A DNA stretch of 64,000 bases from Holdemania massiliensis AP2 (GTDB lineage Bacteria > Bacillota_I > Bacilli_A > Erysipelotrichales > Erysipelotrichaceae), in the NCBI RefSeq assembly GCF_000327285.1, contig NZ_HE998567.1:1572856-1636855 (forward strand), given 5' to 3'. This document shows positions 52,571 to 62,867 of this stretch, piece by piece (the stretch's first letter is position 1; each line of letters opens with the position of its first letter). Below the pieces are notes generated by a model. That model saw only the letters and a program-made list of their open reading frames with translations. It searched no databases and had not been told where the DNA came from. Made by a program: the position numbers and the translations under genes.

Positions 52571-54556
52571 TCAGAGATCCTCGCCTAAAATTGTTTTAAC
52601 AGCGACGCGGCCCTGGGTCATCGTCCGACCAACCGCAACTCCGACAAAGTATTCCGGATAGTTGCCCGCAAAGAAGCTGCCGGAACAATCGCCGATTGAA
52701 TAAAGACCCTCAATCACTTGATGATGCGTATCATAGACCTGACATTTCGGATTAATCCGCAGACCGTCGCAGGTTGTCAGCAGGCTGCCGCCTAAGAAAC
52801 AGCCATAATACGGCGCTGTATTGACCGGCCGCATCCGATAAGCTTCTTTTCCGAAATCCTCATCGACGCCTTTGGCGCACAGCTCATTGTAGCGCTCTAC
52901 GGTTGCCGTCAGATTTTCAGCAGGAATACCCAGTTTTTCTGCCAATTCTTCAATCGTATCGGCTTTAAAGATCAAGCCCTGTTCAACATAGCTTTCCAGC
53001 ATCGGGATGATGCCGTTGCCCTGTGCGATATTGACCGAGATCTGTGCACAGCCATATTGATCATAAGCCAGAATCGCCTCTGTGACGTTCGCATCCATGA
53101 TCGCCGCATAAACACCATCCGTCTGCAGGGAAGCCGCATGGTTCAGGAAATCATACGGACAGGATTCGTTGGCAAAACGGAAGCCCTCTTTATTCACTTT
53201 CAGATGCGGCTGGGTACCTGGATTAAACTGATAAACCGTACCTGGGAAAGCAAGATTTCCCTGACCATCATCGACATAGCCCGCTTTAACGCCCGGAGCG
53301 ACCAGACCGCGGTCAAAAATCATCGGCGCATCTGTCGTATCCATCTTAGCACCGGCCCAAATGCCGGCACGAATTCCCATTCCGGTATCCGGACCATAGT
53401 AGCTGTTCGCTGTAACGCACTCATTAACAATCGGCGCCAACGCTTTGATCATCTTCGGATTGCCCGGATAACCGCCGGTTGCCAAAATTACATTCTTCGC
53501 ATTGATTTTTACATAAGCTCCGCTGGCATCCGTGAAGATCGCGCCGGATACTTTTCCGTCAGCATCCTGTACCAGCCGAACCAAGGTCATGGAATAATTG
53601 ACTTCATAGCCTAAATCCTGAATATGCTTTTCCAGAAAGCCATTGCGTTCGCAGCCCATCGAAGCTGCAAATTCACTGCCCTCCGGAGCGTTGACTGTAT
53701 GCCAGATCGAAGGAACGTAATATTCCATATTGTTGCCGCCGACATGGTTGTCATGTGCAATATTAACCGACGCTGTCAAACCCAGACTTTCCAGGTAGCT
53801 GATCATTTCAGCGCTGTTGTTCATCCACATTTTAATGACTTCCATGTCGCATTTGTAGGAAGCATAACGGGCAATCTCATTCAGAAGGCGATCCTTCTGG
53901 ACGGTGACGCCGGCTTTTTTCATAGCTTCAGTATCCAGCGCCCCGATCCAGTGACGTGTATCCCCCAGCGTTTCATTTTGTTCGCAAATCATGAAATTCA
54001 TTTTGGCATCCGCAGCGGTTGCAGCAGCCATCATCCCGCCATTGCCGGCGCCGATAATCAACAGATCGGTATCGTGGGTCGAAGCAATCTGCGAATCCGC
54101 AATCTGTGGAGCTTCGCCTAACCAGTCCTCAGAGTCTGCACCACTGCTTTCAATTAAAGCCTCAGCCAATCCCTGAGCCTGGGCAATACAGTTGTTGACT
54201 GCTTTCTTCAACGCTGGAATGGTAATGTCGGCTGTCGCTGCGGTTTCCACATCGGCTGACTGCTTCTCAACAATCAGCTTGGCTAATTCGTCTGCGGCCG
54301 CCTTGCCGATTGATTCAGTTTCTCCTGAAGCTGCGATCGCACAATCGGTAATCTTATCCGCACTGAATGTCAGCTCTACTGTCATATAGCTGGAATAGCC
54401 TTTGACGACTGCGGAATAGGTTCCTGGCGTATAGATTCCTTTGGCCGCTGAGGGTGCATCGTTGGCACAGCCGGTCAGACTAACGGCCGCTAAGCCTAAG
54501 GCACCGGCTGCTGCACCTTTCAGGAAATCCCGGCGGGTAATGCTTTTTGAACTCAT
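52571..54556 (-). CDS. Tat-exported fumarate-reductase-like flavoprotein with FMN_bind domain
   Basis: The 661-aa protein has a Tat motif (TRRDFLKG) with a lipobox (LTGC, Cys30), an FMN_bind domain (~40-130) and the FAD-dependent fumarate-reductase fold (LLIIGAGNGGMMAA; closing YSIGDCSGSFFAGNYPEY). The flavinylation motif reads D102-VETAAT108, with Ala replacing the usual Gly of SGAT while the acceptor Thr is kept. It should act outside the membrane, passing electrons from FMN to FAD to an organic acceptor. A divergent LysR gene with a perfect operator controls it. The substrate is unknown. Confidence 0.88.
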   Translation of the reverse strand: MSSKSITRRDFLKGAAAGALGLAAVSLTGCANDAPSAAKGIYTPGTYSAVVKGYSSYMTVELTFSADKITDCAIAASGETESIGKAAADELAKLIVEKQSADVETAATADITIPALKKAVNNCIAQAQGLAEALIESSGADSEDWLGEAPQIADSQIASTHDTDLLIIGAGNGGMMAAATAADAKMNFMICEQNETLGDTRHWIGALDTEAMKKAGVTVQKDRLLNEIARYASYKCDMEVIKMWMNNSAEMISYLESLGLTASVNIAHDNHVGGNNMEYYVPSIWHTVNAPEGSEFAASMGCERNGFLEKHIQDLGYEVNYSMTLVRLVQDADGKVSGAIFTDASGAYVKINAKNVILATGGYPGNPKMIKALAPIVNECVTANSYYGPDTGMGIRAGIWAGAKMDTTDAPMIFDRGLVAPGVKAGYVDDGQGNLAFPGTVYQFNPGTQPHLKVNKEGFRFANESCPYDFLNHAASLQTDGVYAAIMDANVTEAILAYDQYGCAQISVNIAQGNGIIPMLESYVEQGLIFKADTIEELAEKLGIPAENLTATVERYNELCAKGVDEDFGKEAYRMRPVNTAPYYGCFLGGSLLTTCDGLRINPKCQVYDTHHQVIEGLYSIGDCSGSFFAGNYPEYFVGVAVGRTMTQGRVAVKTILGEDL

Positions 54557-54631
54557 CTTTCTTTCCTCCCTTGTTTCAATATGCTCATTATTTCACATAA
54601 GCTCTTGCAAAAGAAGTCTGAATTTCTTATC

Positions 54632-54659
54632 ATTGTTATAAGGCATTCCTTATAACAAT
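54632..54659. promoter_or_regulatory. LysR operator between the divergent genes
   Basis: A perfect 12-bp inverted repeat, ATTGTTATAAGG, CATT spacer, then the exact complement. It lies between the flavoprotein and LysR genes, 18 nt before the LysR start. Confidence 0.8.
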
Positions 54660-54676
54660 AAGAATGGAGGAACTCC

Positions 54677-55552
54677 ATGCTGAACCCTCAATTAAATACG
54701 TTTATTCAGGTTGCGGAAAACGGCAGTTTTTCCAAAGCCGCGGAGAAGCTGTATATTACGCCCAGCGCTGTAATTCAGCAAATCAACAATCTGGAAAAAG
54801 AGCTGCAGGTCAGCTTATTCATTCGTACACGCCATGGAACTCAGCTGACCCCGGCGGGTGAATATCTGTTTCAGCAGGCCGGCTCCCTGCTTCAGACCTG
54901 CCGTGAAATTGAAGAAAATTTGATAACGCTTCATCGCCGCGGGCAGCGGAAAATCACGGTCGGTACCAGCTTATTGATGAAATGCCGGGTCTTTTATCCG
55001 TTGTGGGCACGTTTTCAAAAAGCGGTTAACGATCAGATTGACGTTGAGATTCTTGATCTTTCGCTTAATAAAGAGGCGTATAAGGCTGATCTCTTGGAAG
55101 GGATTTATGATGGTGAAGCCTGGCAGCTGGACCGCCAGTTTCTTCCTTTATTTCAGGTTCCCATTGCCTGTGCCGTTGCGCGGAATCACCCATTGGCCAA
55201 TAAATCCTGTTTGACCTTTGAGGACATGCGGCCTTACACGCTGGTAACGATCCGTTCAAAAATGTCAGAGGAGCTGGATCGCCTGCAGCAGGAAGCCAAG
55301 ACCCAGGGAATTCGGGTCGTTGAGGTAAAACGGTATGATTTATCCGTCTTCAGCCGGTGTATCGTTCATCAGGACTTACTTCAGACACCGCTGTGCTGGA
55401 AAGACATCCATCCTGACTTAATCACCCTTCCCTGCGCCTGGAATTACTCGTTGGCTTATGGCTTTCATTATGAACAAGAACCCAACAGCGCTGTTCGGGA
55501 ATTCATGGACTTTGTTCGCCGAATTAAGGAAACGGAAACGCTTCATCTTTGA
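54677..55552 (+). CDS. LysR-family regulator
   Basis: The 291-aa protein has the LysR winged helix at the N-terminus (LNTFIQVAENGSFSKAAEKLYITPSAVIQQINNLEKELQVSLF) and a periplasmic-binding-like effector domain. GGAGG precedes the start. It is divergent from the Tat flavoprotein gene and shares one strong operator with it, the classical LysR arrangement, so it probably senses that enzyme's substrate. Confidence 0.9.
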   Translation: MLNPQLNTFIQVAENGSFSKAAEKLYITPSAVIQQINNLEKELQVSLFIRTRHGTQLTPAGEYLFQQAGSLLQTCREIEENLITLHRRGQRKITVGTSLLMKCRVFYPLWARFQKAVNDQIDVEILDLSLNKEAYKADLLEGIYDGEAWQLDRQFLPLFQVPIACAVARNHPLANKSCLTFEDMRPYTLVTIRSKMSEELDRLQQEAKTQGIRVVEVKRYDLSVFSRCIVHQDLLQTPLCWKDIHPDLITLPCAWNYSLAYGFHYEQEPNSAVREFMDFVRRIKETETLHL

Positions 55553-55718
55553 TTAAGCCAAAAATCGGTATTCCAATAATCATTCGTTCTATTCGCTATA
55601 ATGTCATTTTTTACGAGTAATCAAAATTGCTTTTTCCTGCATGCTTGGCATATTTCCTATTTTTTCCGATATTTTAGTTTTAGCCAATCTTGATGATCTG
55701 AAATGTACTTAAATATAG

Positions 55719-55740
55719 AAAAACCGCGTGGCTTACGCGG
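55719..55740 (-). terminator. Terminator of the amidohydrolase gene
   Basis: On the minus strand CCGCGT-AAGCC-ACGCGG followed by TTTTT, 37 nt past the stop. Confidence 0.85.
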
Positions 55741-55776
55741 CTTTCTTCTATTCATTATTCAATAGGACTAAATGGC

Positions 55777-56955
55777 TTAGCCTTTCAGCTTTTCACCAGA
55801 CTTAAAGACTACACAGACCTTACGGACACAGGAAATATCAGCTAACGGATCGCCCTCAATCGCAATGATATCCGCTACTTTTCCGGCTTCAATCGTTCCG
55901 TAATCCTTCAGCACCCCGATGCAGTCAGCACCGTTGCGGGTGGAAGCTACGATGGCATCCATCGGCTTCATACCGTTAGCGACCATCAGTTCCAGCTCAA
56001 ATGCGGAATTATTATGGAAGTTGTACGGCGTACCGGCATCCGTACCCATCGCAATCTTTACCCCTTTGGCATAAGCTTTTTTGAAGCTTTCGATATGCGC
56101 ATCCACGACCATGTTTGCTTTGCGCAGCACATAATCCTTCATCCCTTTTTCAACACCGGCATCCAGAATGCAGCGCGGCGCGGCCAGCGTCGGAACCAGA
56201 TACGTACCATGCTCAACCATCCAGTCAATGCATTCGTCATCCAGGAAAATGCCATGTTCAATGGAATCAATCCCGGCATGCAACGCGTTTTTAATTCCCT
56301 GGGTTCCCTGCGCATGCGTCGCTGTTTTGCGGTCGGCTTTATGCGCTTCATCAATTGCAGCTTTCATTTCTTCCATCGTCAGCTGAGCGCTGCCCGGTTC
56401 CACGCCTTTGGTCATAACCCCGCCGGTTGCCATGATCTTGATTAGATCGACACCCTGCTTCAGCAGTTCACGGGCATGCTTGCGGCATTCATCCACACCG
56501 TCTGATTCCAGACCGCTCTTCCAGCCATGACCGCCGGTCATCGTAATCACTCTGCCGGCACAGTACATGTGCGGTCCAACGATCTTCCCTTCTTCGATAC
56601 ATTTCTTAATTTCTAAATCATAATACTTTTCAGATCCCAGTGAACGGACAAACGTTACACCACTGTCAATATAATCACGGGCATTCTTCATTCCCCACCA
56701 GGCCTTTTCCATGGTTGTCAGCGACTCTTCTTCCTCATCGCTGATCCCCACGGCAGACAAACTGTGCACATGACAGTTAATCATACCCGGCATGACCGTT
56801 TTATCACTCAGGTCTACCCATTCCTCATCGTTTTTGCCATGGAAGTCTTCGATCTTGACGACGCGTCCATCTTCGATGCAGACTGCCTGGTTCTTTTTCG
56901 GCTCTGCTCCAGTACCATCAATGAATGTTCCTGCATGAATCCAAAATTTTTTCAT
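55777..56955 (-). CDS. Amidohydrolase-family metal-dependent hydrolase
   Basis: The 392-aa protein belongs to the amidohydrolase superfamily, subgroup of imidazolonepropionase and Xaa-Pro/organophosphate-type hydrolases. Seen: PGMINCHVHS (HxH ligands), a likely metal-bridging Lys in GVDLIKIMATGG, ATHAQG, IEHGIFLDD and MGTDAGTPYN (final Asp). No signal peptide. It has its own promoter and terminator and lies next to the LysR-flavoprotein pair without being part of it. The substrate is unknown. Confidence 0.85.
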   Translation of the reverse strand: MKKFWIHAGTFIDGTGAEPKKNQAVCIEDGRVVKIEDFHGKNDEEWVDLSDKTVMPGMINCHVHSLSAVGISDEEEESLTTMEKAWWGMKNARDYIDSGVTFVRSLGSEKYYDLEIKKCIEEGKIVGPHMYCAGRVITMTGGHGWKSGLESDGVDECRKHARELLKQGVDLIKIMATGGVMTKGVEPGSAQLTMEEMKAAIDEAHKADRKTATHAQGTQGIKNALHAGIDSIEHGIFLDDECIDWMVEHGTYLVPTLAAPRCILDAGVEKGMKDYVLRKANMVVDAHIESFKKAYAKGVKIAMGTDAGTPYNFHNNSAFELELMVANGMKPMDAIVASTRNGADCIGVLKDYGTIEAGKVADIIAIEGDPLADISCVRKVCVVFKSGEKLKG

Positions 56956-56989
56956 TTTCTACTCCACCTCATTCTTTTTCTTAACTTTC

Positions 56990-57017
56990 ATTATAACGCA
57001 TTTTCTCTTTCAGACAA
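56990..57017 (-). promoter_or_regulatory. Promoter of the amidohydrolase gene
   Basis: On the minus strand TTGTCT (57017-57012), 16-nt spacer, TATAAT (56995-56990), about 35 nt before the start codon. Confidence 0.65.
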
Positions 57018-57293
57018 CTTGAAAGTTTTTTCATTGATTTATAGTCTGAGTGCAATTAGAATGACATTGCCTTAACAATAGCATATTGTAAACCAATAAA
57101 ACTGATTAACGCTTGAACGCATAACAGAAGACTTTTATTATTAAAATTGCACACAGATATTTAATTGCTGTGTATGAATTTAATAACAACATGTCATAAA
57201 AATCCATATAGACTAAAACAATCGTATAAGTTTTCGAATACCTGAACGCTAAACTATTGCTGAACTATTCTACATTTTAATTCACCTTGAGGT
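57018..57293. other. AT-rich intergenic stretch
   Basis: Between the amidohydrolase promoter and the terminator of the inositol operon I see no open reading frame, repeat or regulatory palindrome. Confidence 0.4.
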
Positions 57294-57317
57294 GAAAAAA
57301 GAGGCTGTTAGGCCTCT
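57294..57317 (-). terminator. Terminator of the inositol operon
   Basis: On the minus strand AGAGGC-CTAACA-GCCTCT followed by TTTTTT. It slightly precedes the end of the ATPase gene at 57320. Confidence 0.8.
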
Positions 57318-57319
57318 GT

Positions 57320-58411
57320 TTAAAAAATCGCTTTTTCCGTTGCCTGATCAAAGAGATGGATTTTGGAAAGGTCCATCGCCATGGAAAGATGGGAATGAGG
57401 ATCTGCCTCCGTCCGGGCAGAAACTTTGGCCACAAGCGGACAGCCTTCCAAAGCCCCGTGCAGAATCAATTCATGGCCCAACAGCTCGCAGACATCCACC
57501 TCAAAATCAAAACTGGAGGATGGATAAGTTTCCGCGACAATTCCTTCACAATGCAGATCTTCCGGACGGATGCCGAACACCACGTCCCGTCCCTCTGCTT
57601 CCTGCAAAGCCTTTGCATACATCATCGGCAGCTGAACACGATAATTTCCCGTACAGAAAGCGCCTTTTTCAATCTTACCGGGAATGAAGTTCATCGCCGG
57701 AGAGCCGACAAAGCTCGCAACAAACATATTGACTGGATGATTGTAAATTTCCTTCGGCGTACCGATCTGCTGGATATAACCGTCCTTCATGACGACAATC
57801 CGGCTGGCCATCGTCATGGCTTCGGTCTGATCATGTGTGACGTAGATCGTCGTTGCCCCCAGCTTCTCATGCAGCTTGATGATCTCCGAACGCATCTGCA
57901 CACGCAGCTTGGCATCCAGATTGGACAGCGGTTCATCCATCAGGAAAACCTTGGCATTGCGCACGATTGCCCGCCCCAGGGCAACCCGCTGCCGCTGGCC
58001 GCCGGAAAGTGCCTTGGGTTTGCGTTTGAGATATTCTTCAATTTCCAGAATCTTCGCCGCTTCCTTGACACGTTTGTCGATTTCTTCCTTCGGCATTTTC
58101 TTCAGCTTTAGTCCGAAGGCCATATTATCATAGACGCTCATGTGCGGATACAAGGCGTAGGATTGGAATACCATGGCGATATCGCGATCCTTCGGCATCA
58201 CATCGTTCATCGTCTTGCCGTCGATCACCAATTCGCCGGAAGTGATTTCTTCCAAGCCGGCAATCATGCGCAGGGTTGTGGATTTACCGCAGCCTGAAGG
58301 GCCGACAAAGACGATAAACTCTTTATCTTCAACGTCCAAATTGAAATCAAACACTGCCTGAACCTTATTGTCATAGATCTTATTAATATTTCTTAAACTG
58401 ACCGTGGCCAT
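57320..58411 (-). CDS. MsmK/UgpC-type sugar ABC transporter ATPase
   Basis: The 363-aa ATPase has Walker [10 protein letters not shown], signature [14 protein letters not shown], Walker [17 protein letters not shown] and a C-terminal TOBE/OB regulatory domain (FGIRPEDL). It is of the CUT1 type that energises carbohydrate importers, often shared by several. Here it is the last gene of the inositol operon; its membrane partners are not in the window and may lie beyond the right edge or elsewhere. Confidence 0.9.
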   Translation of the reverse strand: MATVSLRNINKIYDNKVQAVFDFNLDVEDKEFIVFVGPSGCGKSTTLRMIAGLEEITSGELVIDGKTMNDVMPKDRDIAMVFQSYALYPHMSVYDNMAFGLKLKKMPKEEIDKRVKEAAKILEIEEYLKRKPKALSGGQRQRVALGRAIVRNAKVFLMDEPLSNLDAKLRVQMRSEIIKLHEKLGATTIYVTHDQTEAMTMASRIVVMKDGYIQQIGTPKEIYNHPVNMFVASFVGSPAMNFIPGKIEKGAFCTGNYRVQLPMMYAKALQEAEGRDVVFGIRPEDLHCEGIVAETYPSSSFDFEVDVCELLGHELILHGALEGCPLVAKVSARTEADPHSHLSMAMDLSKIHLFDQATEKAIF

Positions 58412-58423
58412 GTCGCTTCCTCC

Positions 58424-59479
58424 TTATTTCATCATGTAGCTGCGGATCAGCCTGACTAAATCGTCATAGCCGCCCAAAAACTGGTTCATTGTCGCTAAGA
58501 ATGCTCCGTAATGCTCAAATTCTTCTGGTTTCAGTCCGTCTTCCAAATAAGCTTTCTTGAATTCATCCAGCTTCATTAATTCCTCCATCAGCTTGGGTTC
58601 CACCGGCGTGTCGATGTTGTTTTTGATTTCCACATCGCTGCCGTTGTACTTGCGCTGCCAGTCGCTGGTGATCGTCAGCACGATATCCCCGCCGATGAAT
58701 TCTTCCCAATGATGCTGATTGCGGAAGGCTGCCACTAACAGCTTGGTGCGGTAGCCGCGTTCTTGATATAAGCGGTAAGCATTCTTGACGACCGCAACTC
58801 CGGCCCAATCCAACGCCTCAGCGCTGATCAGCACGTCATGCTGCTTCACCCAGGCTTTTAAGTAGTCGTCGGTCCGGCCGGCCATGATCGTGCAGACCGG
58901 ATGCATTTCAGCTGTCGGCAGGCCTTCGGCTTCGCGCCGGGCTAATCCGCGCTCAACCGCTTCCGCCACCGCAATCGCCTGGGCGCAGGTGAAGGAAACC
59001 GTCGCGTTGATGCTGATGCCGCGATAGGTTAATTCCTCGAATGCTTCAACACCGGCTTTGGATGTCGGAGCTTTGATTTGGGAGTTGGGTACGACTGCCG
59101 CTAACTCGCAGGCCTGTTCAACCATCTTGTCTTTGCTGCGGTAGAACTTGGCGTTGGTCTGAAAGGAAATCCGGCCTTTCTGACCCTGACTGGCTTCAAA
59201 CAGTGGCAGTAAGAGCTTGCTGGCCTTGGCGCCCAGGGCTTTGATCACATCCCAAGCGACTTCATCTTCGGTATAAGCCGGATGATCGGCGATGATCGTT
59301 TTGATCGTTTCTTCCCATTGCGGCAGTTCTTTCTTCAGGACATTGCCGACGATGACTGGATTTGTGGTCGCGCCGCTGGCACCGTTGTCGATCGCGTACT
59401 GCAGTTCCGCGCAGCTGCAGGAGTCGTTCCAGACTTCGGTCTGCGGAAACTGCGTGACGGTTTCATATAATTTATTCAT
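58424..59479 (-). CDS. Transaldolase-family protein in the inositol operon
   Basis: The 351-aa protein has the transaldolase TIM-barrel features: ATTNPVIV at the N-terminus, the Schiff-base lysine in SQIKAPTSKAG, and SINATVSFTCAQA. Its place between iolA and a sugar ATPase is unusual. The standard pathway needs a class II aldolase (IolJ) to split the deoxy-phosphogluconate intermediate, and none is seen here. This class I enzyme could do that step or feed products to the pentose pathway; both are inference. Confidence 0.82.
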   Translation of the reverse strand: MNKLYETVTQFPQTEVWNDSCSCAELQYAIDNGASGATTNPVIVGNVLKKELPQWEETIKTIIADHPAYTEDEVAWDVIKALGAKASKLLLPLFEASQGQKGRISFQTNAKFYRSKDKMVEQACELAAVVPNSQIKAPTSKAGVEAFEELTYRGISINATVSFTCAQAIAVAEAVERGLARREAEGLPTAEMHPVCTIMAGRTDDYLKAWVKQHDVLISAEALDWAGVAVVKNAYRLYQERGYRTKLLVAAFRNQHHWEEFIGGDIVLTITSDWQRKYNGSDVEIKNNIDTPVEPKLMEELMKLDEFKKAYLEDGLKPEEFEHYGAFLATMNQFLGGYDDLVRLIRSYMMK

Positions 59480-59490
59480 TCGCCGTCCTC

Positions 59491-60927
59491 CTAACTCAGC
59501 CAGTCCTTTTTATCCTTGGGATTCCATTTCGTCGTGACCTTGCGCGTCGTTGTCAAAAACGGCAGCGAACCATAGCCGGTAATATCGCCATATCCAAACT
59601 TAGAGCCTTTCAAGCCGCCGAAGGAAAACGGATCGCGCGGAACCGGAACGCCGATGTTGACTCCCAGCATGCCGCTGGATAATCCCAGCACCGCTTTCTG
59701 AGCGTAAAGTCCGGTATCCGTAAAAATCGAAGCCCCATTGCCGTACGGCGAACGATTCTGATAAGCAATCGCCTCTTCCAGCGTTGCGGCTTTGATGATT
59801 TCCAGAGTGGGCCCGAATACTTCTTCCTTTGGCATAACCTCGAAATCGTCATACAGAATGACGCTCGGACCGATATAATAGCCGTTAGGATCCCCTTCTA
59901 TTTGGGCTTTTCGACCATCGACAACAATGCTGCCCGGTGTTTTCTCAAGATATTGACATACCTTGTCCACGGCCTTTTGGGAAATCAGCGGCGGACAATC
60001 CCGCCCAGCAACCATTTCTTTCGACAGTGTGATGATCTGATCAATGACAGCGTCGCAGTGACCGATCGCCAGCACCACCGAAGCTGCCATGCAGCGCTGG
60101 CCGCTCATGCCGTAAGCGGCGGAAGTAATCTCTTTCGCCACGATCTGCGGGTCGACTTCCTCGGTCACCAGGATATGATTTTTAGCTCCGCCCATGGCCA
60201 GACAGCGTTTCAAGCTGGCTGTTGCCCGTTTGTAAACCAGTTTGGCAACCGGTGTCGAACCGACAAAGGTCAGGGCGTCGATCCCCGGATGATCGCACAG
60301 CGCTTCCACGACTTCCTTTTCGCCATGGACAACGGAAAGCAGACCGTCCGGCAGCCCCGCCTTGGCAAACAATTCCGCGATTTTCATCGCGGTGATCGGC
60401 GTGGCTTCACTCGGTTTCAGAATGACCGCGTTGCCGCAGACCAAGGCATTGGGAATCGTCCACATCGGCACCATCAGCGGAAAATTAAACGGAGTAATGC
60501 AGGCGAGAACGCCAACAGGAAAGGTCATTTCCTTGACTTCAATTCCACTACTGACAAATTCGGTCCTGCCCGCGATCACGGCAGGGATGCTCACCGCAAA
60601 TTCACACAGCTCCACAGCCTTGGCGAGGGCGGCGTGCGATTCGGCTAACGATTTGCCGTTTTCCTGCGTGATGATCTGCGCCAGTTCTGCTTCATGATCC
60701 AGCAGCTGCTGACGCATCGCAAACAACACTTCGGTGCGTTTCTTATAGGTCAACTGCGCCCATTGCTTTTGGGCTGTCCGGGCTTTGGCCACGGCCTTAT
60801 CGATCATCGCTGAATCGGCATAGCTGACCTCACCGATCACCTGACCGTTTAGCGGGCTGGTAATCGGATGAACAGCAGCGGGGTTATGCAGCGTTTCGCT
60901 GCCGATTTGATTATCAACTTTCCACAT
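59491..60927 (-). CDS. iolA: Malonate/methylmalonate semialdehyde dehydrogenase (CoA-acylating)
   Basis: The 478-aa aldehyde dehydrogenase has CITPFNFPLMVPMWTIPNAL (the MmsA/IolA signature), the NAD-site FVGSTPVAK and the catalytic cysteine in YGMSGQRCMAA. IolA turns malonate semialdehyde into acetyl-CoA and CO2, the final step of inositol breakdown. The start at 60927 lies inside the end of iolG, 14 nt before its stop, with GAAGAAGG upstream. Confidence 0.92.
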   Translation of the reverse strand: MWKVDNQIGSETLHNPAAVHPITSPLNGQVIGEVSYADSAMIDKAVAKARTAQKQWAQLTYKKRTEVLFAMRQQLLDHEAELAQIITQENGKSLAESHAALAKAVELCEFAVSIPAVIAGRTEFVSSGIEVKEMTFPVGVLACITPFNFPLMVPMWTIPNALVCGNAVILKPSEATPITAMKIAELFAKAGLPDGLLSVVHGEKEVVEALCDHPGIDALTFVGSTPVAKLVYKRATASLKRCLAMGGAKNHILVTEEVDPQIVAKEITSAAYGMSGQRCMAASVVLAIGHCDAVIDQIITLSKEMVAGRDCPPLISQKAVDKVCQYLEKTPGSIVVDGRKAQIEGDPNGYYIGPSVILYDDFEVMPKEEVFGPTLEIIKAATLEEAIAYQNRSPYGNGASIFTDTGLYAQKAVLGLSSGMLGVNIGVPVPRDPFSFGGLKGSKFGYGDITGYGSLPFLTTTRKVTTKWNPKDKKDWLS

Positions 60928-61954
60928 CTTCGATGCCTTCTTCCTGCTTGATTTCCGCAATCGTTACCGGACGATGCTCACGCATGGATTTCTCTGCCGC
61001 CTTCGCCATCAGCACCGGGATCAGGCCGTCGGCTCCGCCGACAGCGGTCGGTTTGTTTTCCTGAATGGCCTGCGTGAAGCTGATAATCTCCTCGGCAAAG
61101 GACTGCATGTAGCGTTCCAGAAAGAAATACAGCGGCTTTTCCGATTGGATTCCCTGTTCATCGCTGAGAATCAGCGTGCTGGCCGTATCATTCTGCGTCG
61201 CGGCGCTGCCCTTGCTGCCAAAGACTTCCGCCCGCTGGTCATATCCGTAAGCTGCCCGGCGGCTGTTGCTGATGCAGCCGATCGCTCCGTTTTCAAACCG
61301 CAGCGTAATCTGAGCGCTGTCGATATCCCCAAGCTCCTGAATCCGCGGATTGACCAGCGCCGCGCCGGCGGCGTACACCTCGGTGACCTCACTGCCGGAC
61401 AAATAGCGAACCATATCGAAATCATGAATCGTCATATCCATCAACATTCCGCCTGAAACCTTAACATAATCTAAGCTGGGGGCTTCAGGATCGCGGGAAA
61501 CGACGGTGATGAAATGGGGGTCACCGATCCGCCCCTGTTCCACAGCCTGACGCAGCGCTTTGAAATTATGATCAAAGCGGCGGTTGAAGCCTACCTGAAA
61601 ATGAACGCCGGCCTGTTTCACAGCTGTGATGACCTCAACGATTCGCTTGGGATCCGGGTCGATGGGTTTCTCACAGAAAATATGTTTTCCGGCCTTGGCG
61701 GCTTCCATGGACAATGCCGCATGGGTATGGGTTGAGCTGCAGATCAAAACGGCATCCAGACGAGGATCCTGGATCAGTTCCTCCGTATCTCTGCCGCATT
61801 CCATGATTCCTAATTTTCGGGCTTCGGCTTCCATTTCAGGATTCATAAACGGATCGCAGACCCGCAGAACGCAGGCGTCCTCAACCCGCGTCTGAATGCT
61901 GCGGGCATGAACTTTGCCGATCCGGCCGAAGCCGATAATTCCAATGTTCAACAT
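60914..61954 (-). CDS. iolG: myo-Inositol 2-dehydrogenase
   Basis: The 346-aa GFO/IDH/MocA oxidoreductase has the NAD-binding GIIGFGRIGKVHA, the catalytic EKPID motif, and the GGMLMDMTIHDFDMVRYL segment with the substrate Asp and His. It oxidises myo-inositol to scyllo-inosose. It sits between iolE and iolA with close spacing. Confidence 0.92.
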   Translation of the reverse strand: MLNIGIIGFGRIGKVHARSIQTRVEDACVLRVCDPFMNPEMEAEARKLGIMECGRDTEELIQDPRLDAVLICSSTHTHAALSMEAAKAGKHIFCEKPIDPDPKRIVEVITAVKQAGVHFQVGFNRRFDHNFKALRQAVEQGRIGDPHFITVVSRDPEAPSLDYVKVSGGMLMDMTIHDFDMVRYLSGSEVTEVYAAGAALVNPRIQELGDIDSAQITLRFENGAIGCISNSRRAAYGYDQRAEVFGSKGSAATQNDTASTLILSDEQGIQSEKPLYFFLERYMQSFAEEIISFTQAIQENKPTAVGGADGLIPVLMAKAAEKSMREHRPVTIAEIKQEEGIEDVES

Positions 61955-61969
61955 TTTTCATTCCTCCTT

Positions 61970-62866
61970 TTAACAGCCAGTCTTTTCCCGGATAAATGTC
62001 CGGGCCTTGATGGCGTATTCCAATGGATTGGCTTTGGCCGGATCCTGTTCCGCTTCCACGACCATCCAGCCTTCATACTGATGCTGCGCCAGACAGGCAA
62101 AGATCGGTTCAAAGCTGATCACGCCGTCCGAGGGTACGGTAAAGCTTCCAGTCCGCACACCTTCCAGAAAACTGAGCTTCTCGCAGCGCACTTTTTCCAA
62201 GATTGCCGGCCGGACGTCCTTAAGATGAACGTGAACTACCCGGTTGATATGTTTTTCCAAAACACGCATCACCGCTTCCTGCGTTCCTTCGGAATAATAG
62301 AGATGACCGCAGTCGTAAAGCAGGCCAACCTGATTTGAGGTGTGTTCCATTAAATAATCGATTTCGGCTTCGGTCTGGACGCCGGTGCCCATGTGATGAT
62401 GGACGCCCAGCTTCATGCCCTTTTCCGCCGCCAATGCCGCAAGCTCTTCAAAGCCTTCGATCACAGCCTGCCATTGGGCTTGGGTATAGACCGGCTTGGC
62501 GTCGAAGATCGGCAATGTCGTACCCTGAATGCTGTTGCCCTGCTCGCTGATCCCGATGACTTTGGCTCCTAACGCATGCAGGAAATCGCGATGTTCAATA
62601 AATTTCGCGATTGTTTCCGCTTTCTGACCGCGGGTGAAATAGGTGGAAAACCAGGCGTTGCAGATCTGTAACCCGCGCAGCTTCAGTGCTTTTTCCAACA
62701 CTTCCGGATCGCGGGGATATTGGTTTCCGATCTCGCAGCCCGCATAGCCGGCCAGCGCCATTTCACTGATACATTGTTCAAATGTGTTTTCCCTGCCTAA
62801 ATCAGGCATGTCGTCGTTGGTCCAGGCAATCGGCGCAATGCCGATTTTCACATGATTCAGCTTCAT
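61970..62866 (-). CDS. iolE: Inosose dehydratase
   Basis: The 298-aa TIM-barrel protein ([17 protein letters not shown] at the N-terminus; [29 protein letters not shown]) matches 2-keto-myo-inositol dehydratase. AAGGAG precedes the ATG at 62866; a longer frame running up into iolD is a shadow. It removes water from the iolG product. Confidence 0.92.
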   Translation of the reverse strand: MKLNHVKIGIAPIAWTNDDMPDLGRENTFEQCISEMALAGYAGCEIGNQYPRDPEVLEKALKLRGLQICNAWFSTYFTRGQKAETIAKFIEHRDFLHALGAKVIGISEQGNSIQGTTLPIFDAKPVYTQAQWQAVIEGFEELAALAAEKGMKLGVHHHMGTGVQTEAEIDYLMEHTSNQVGLLYDCGHLYYSEGTQEAVMRVLEKHINRVVHVHLKDVRPAILEKVRCEKLSFLEGVRTGSFTVPSDGVISFEPIFACLAQHQYEGWMVVEAEQDPAKANPLEYAIKARTFIREKTGC

Positions 62867-62867
62867 C

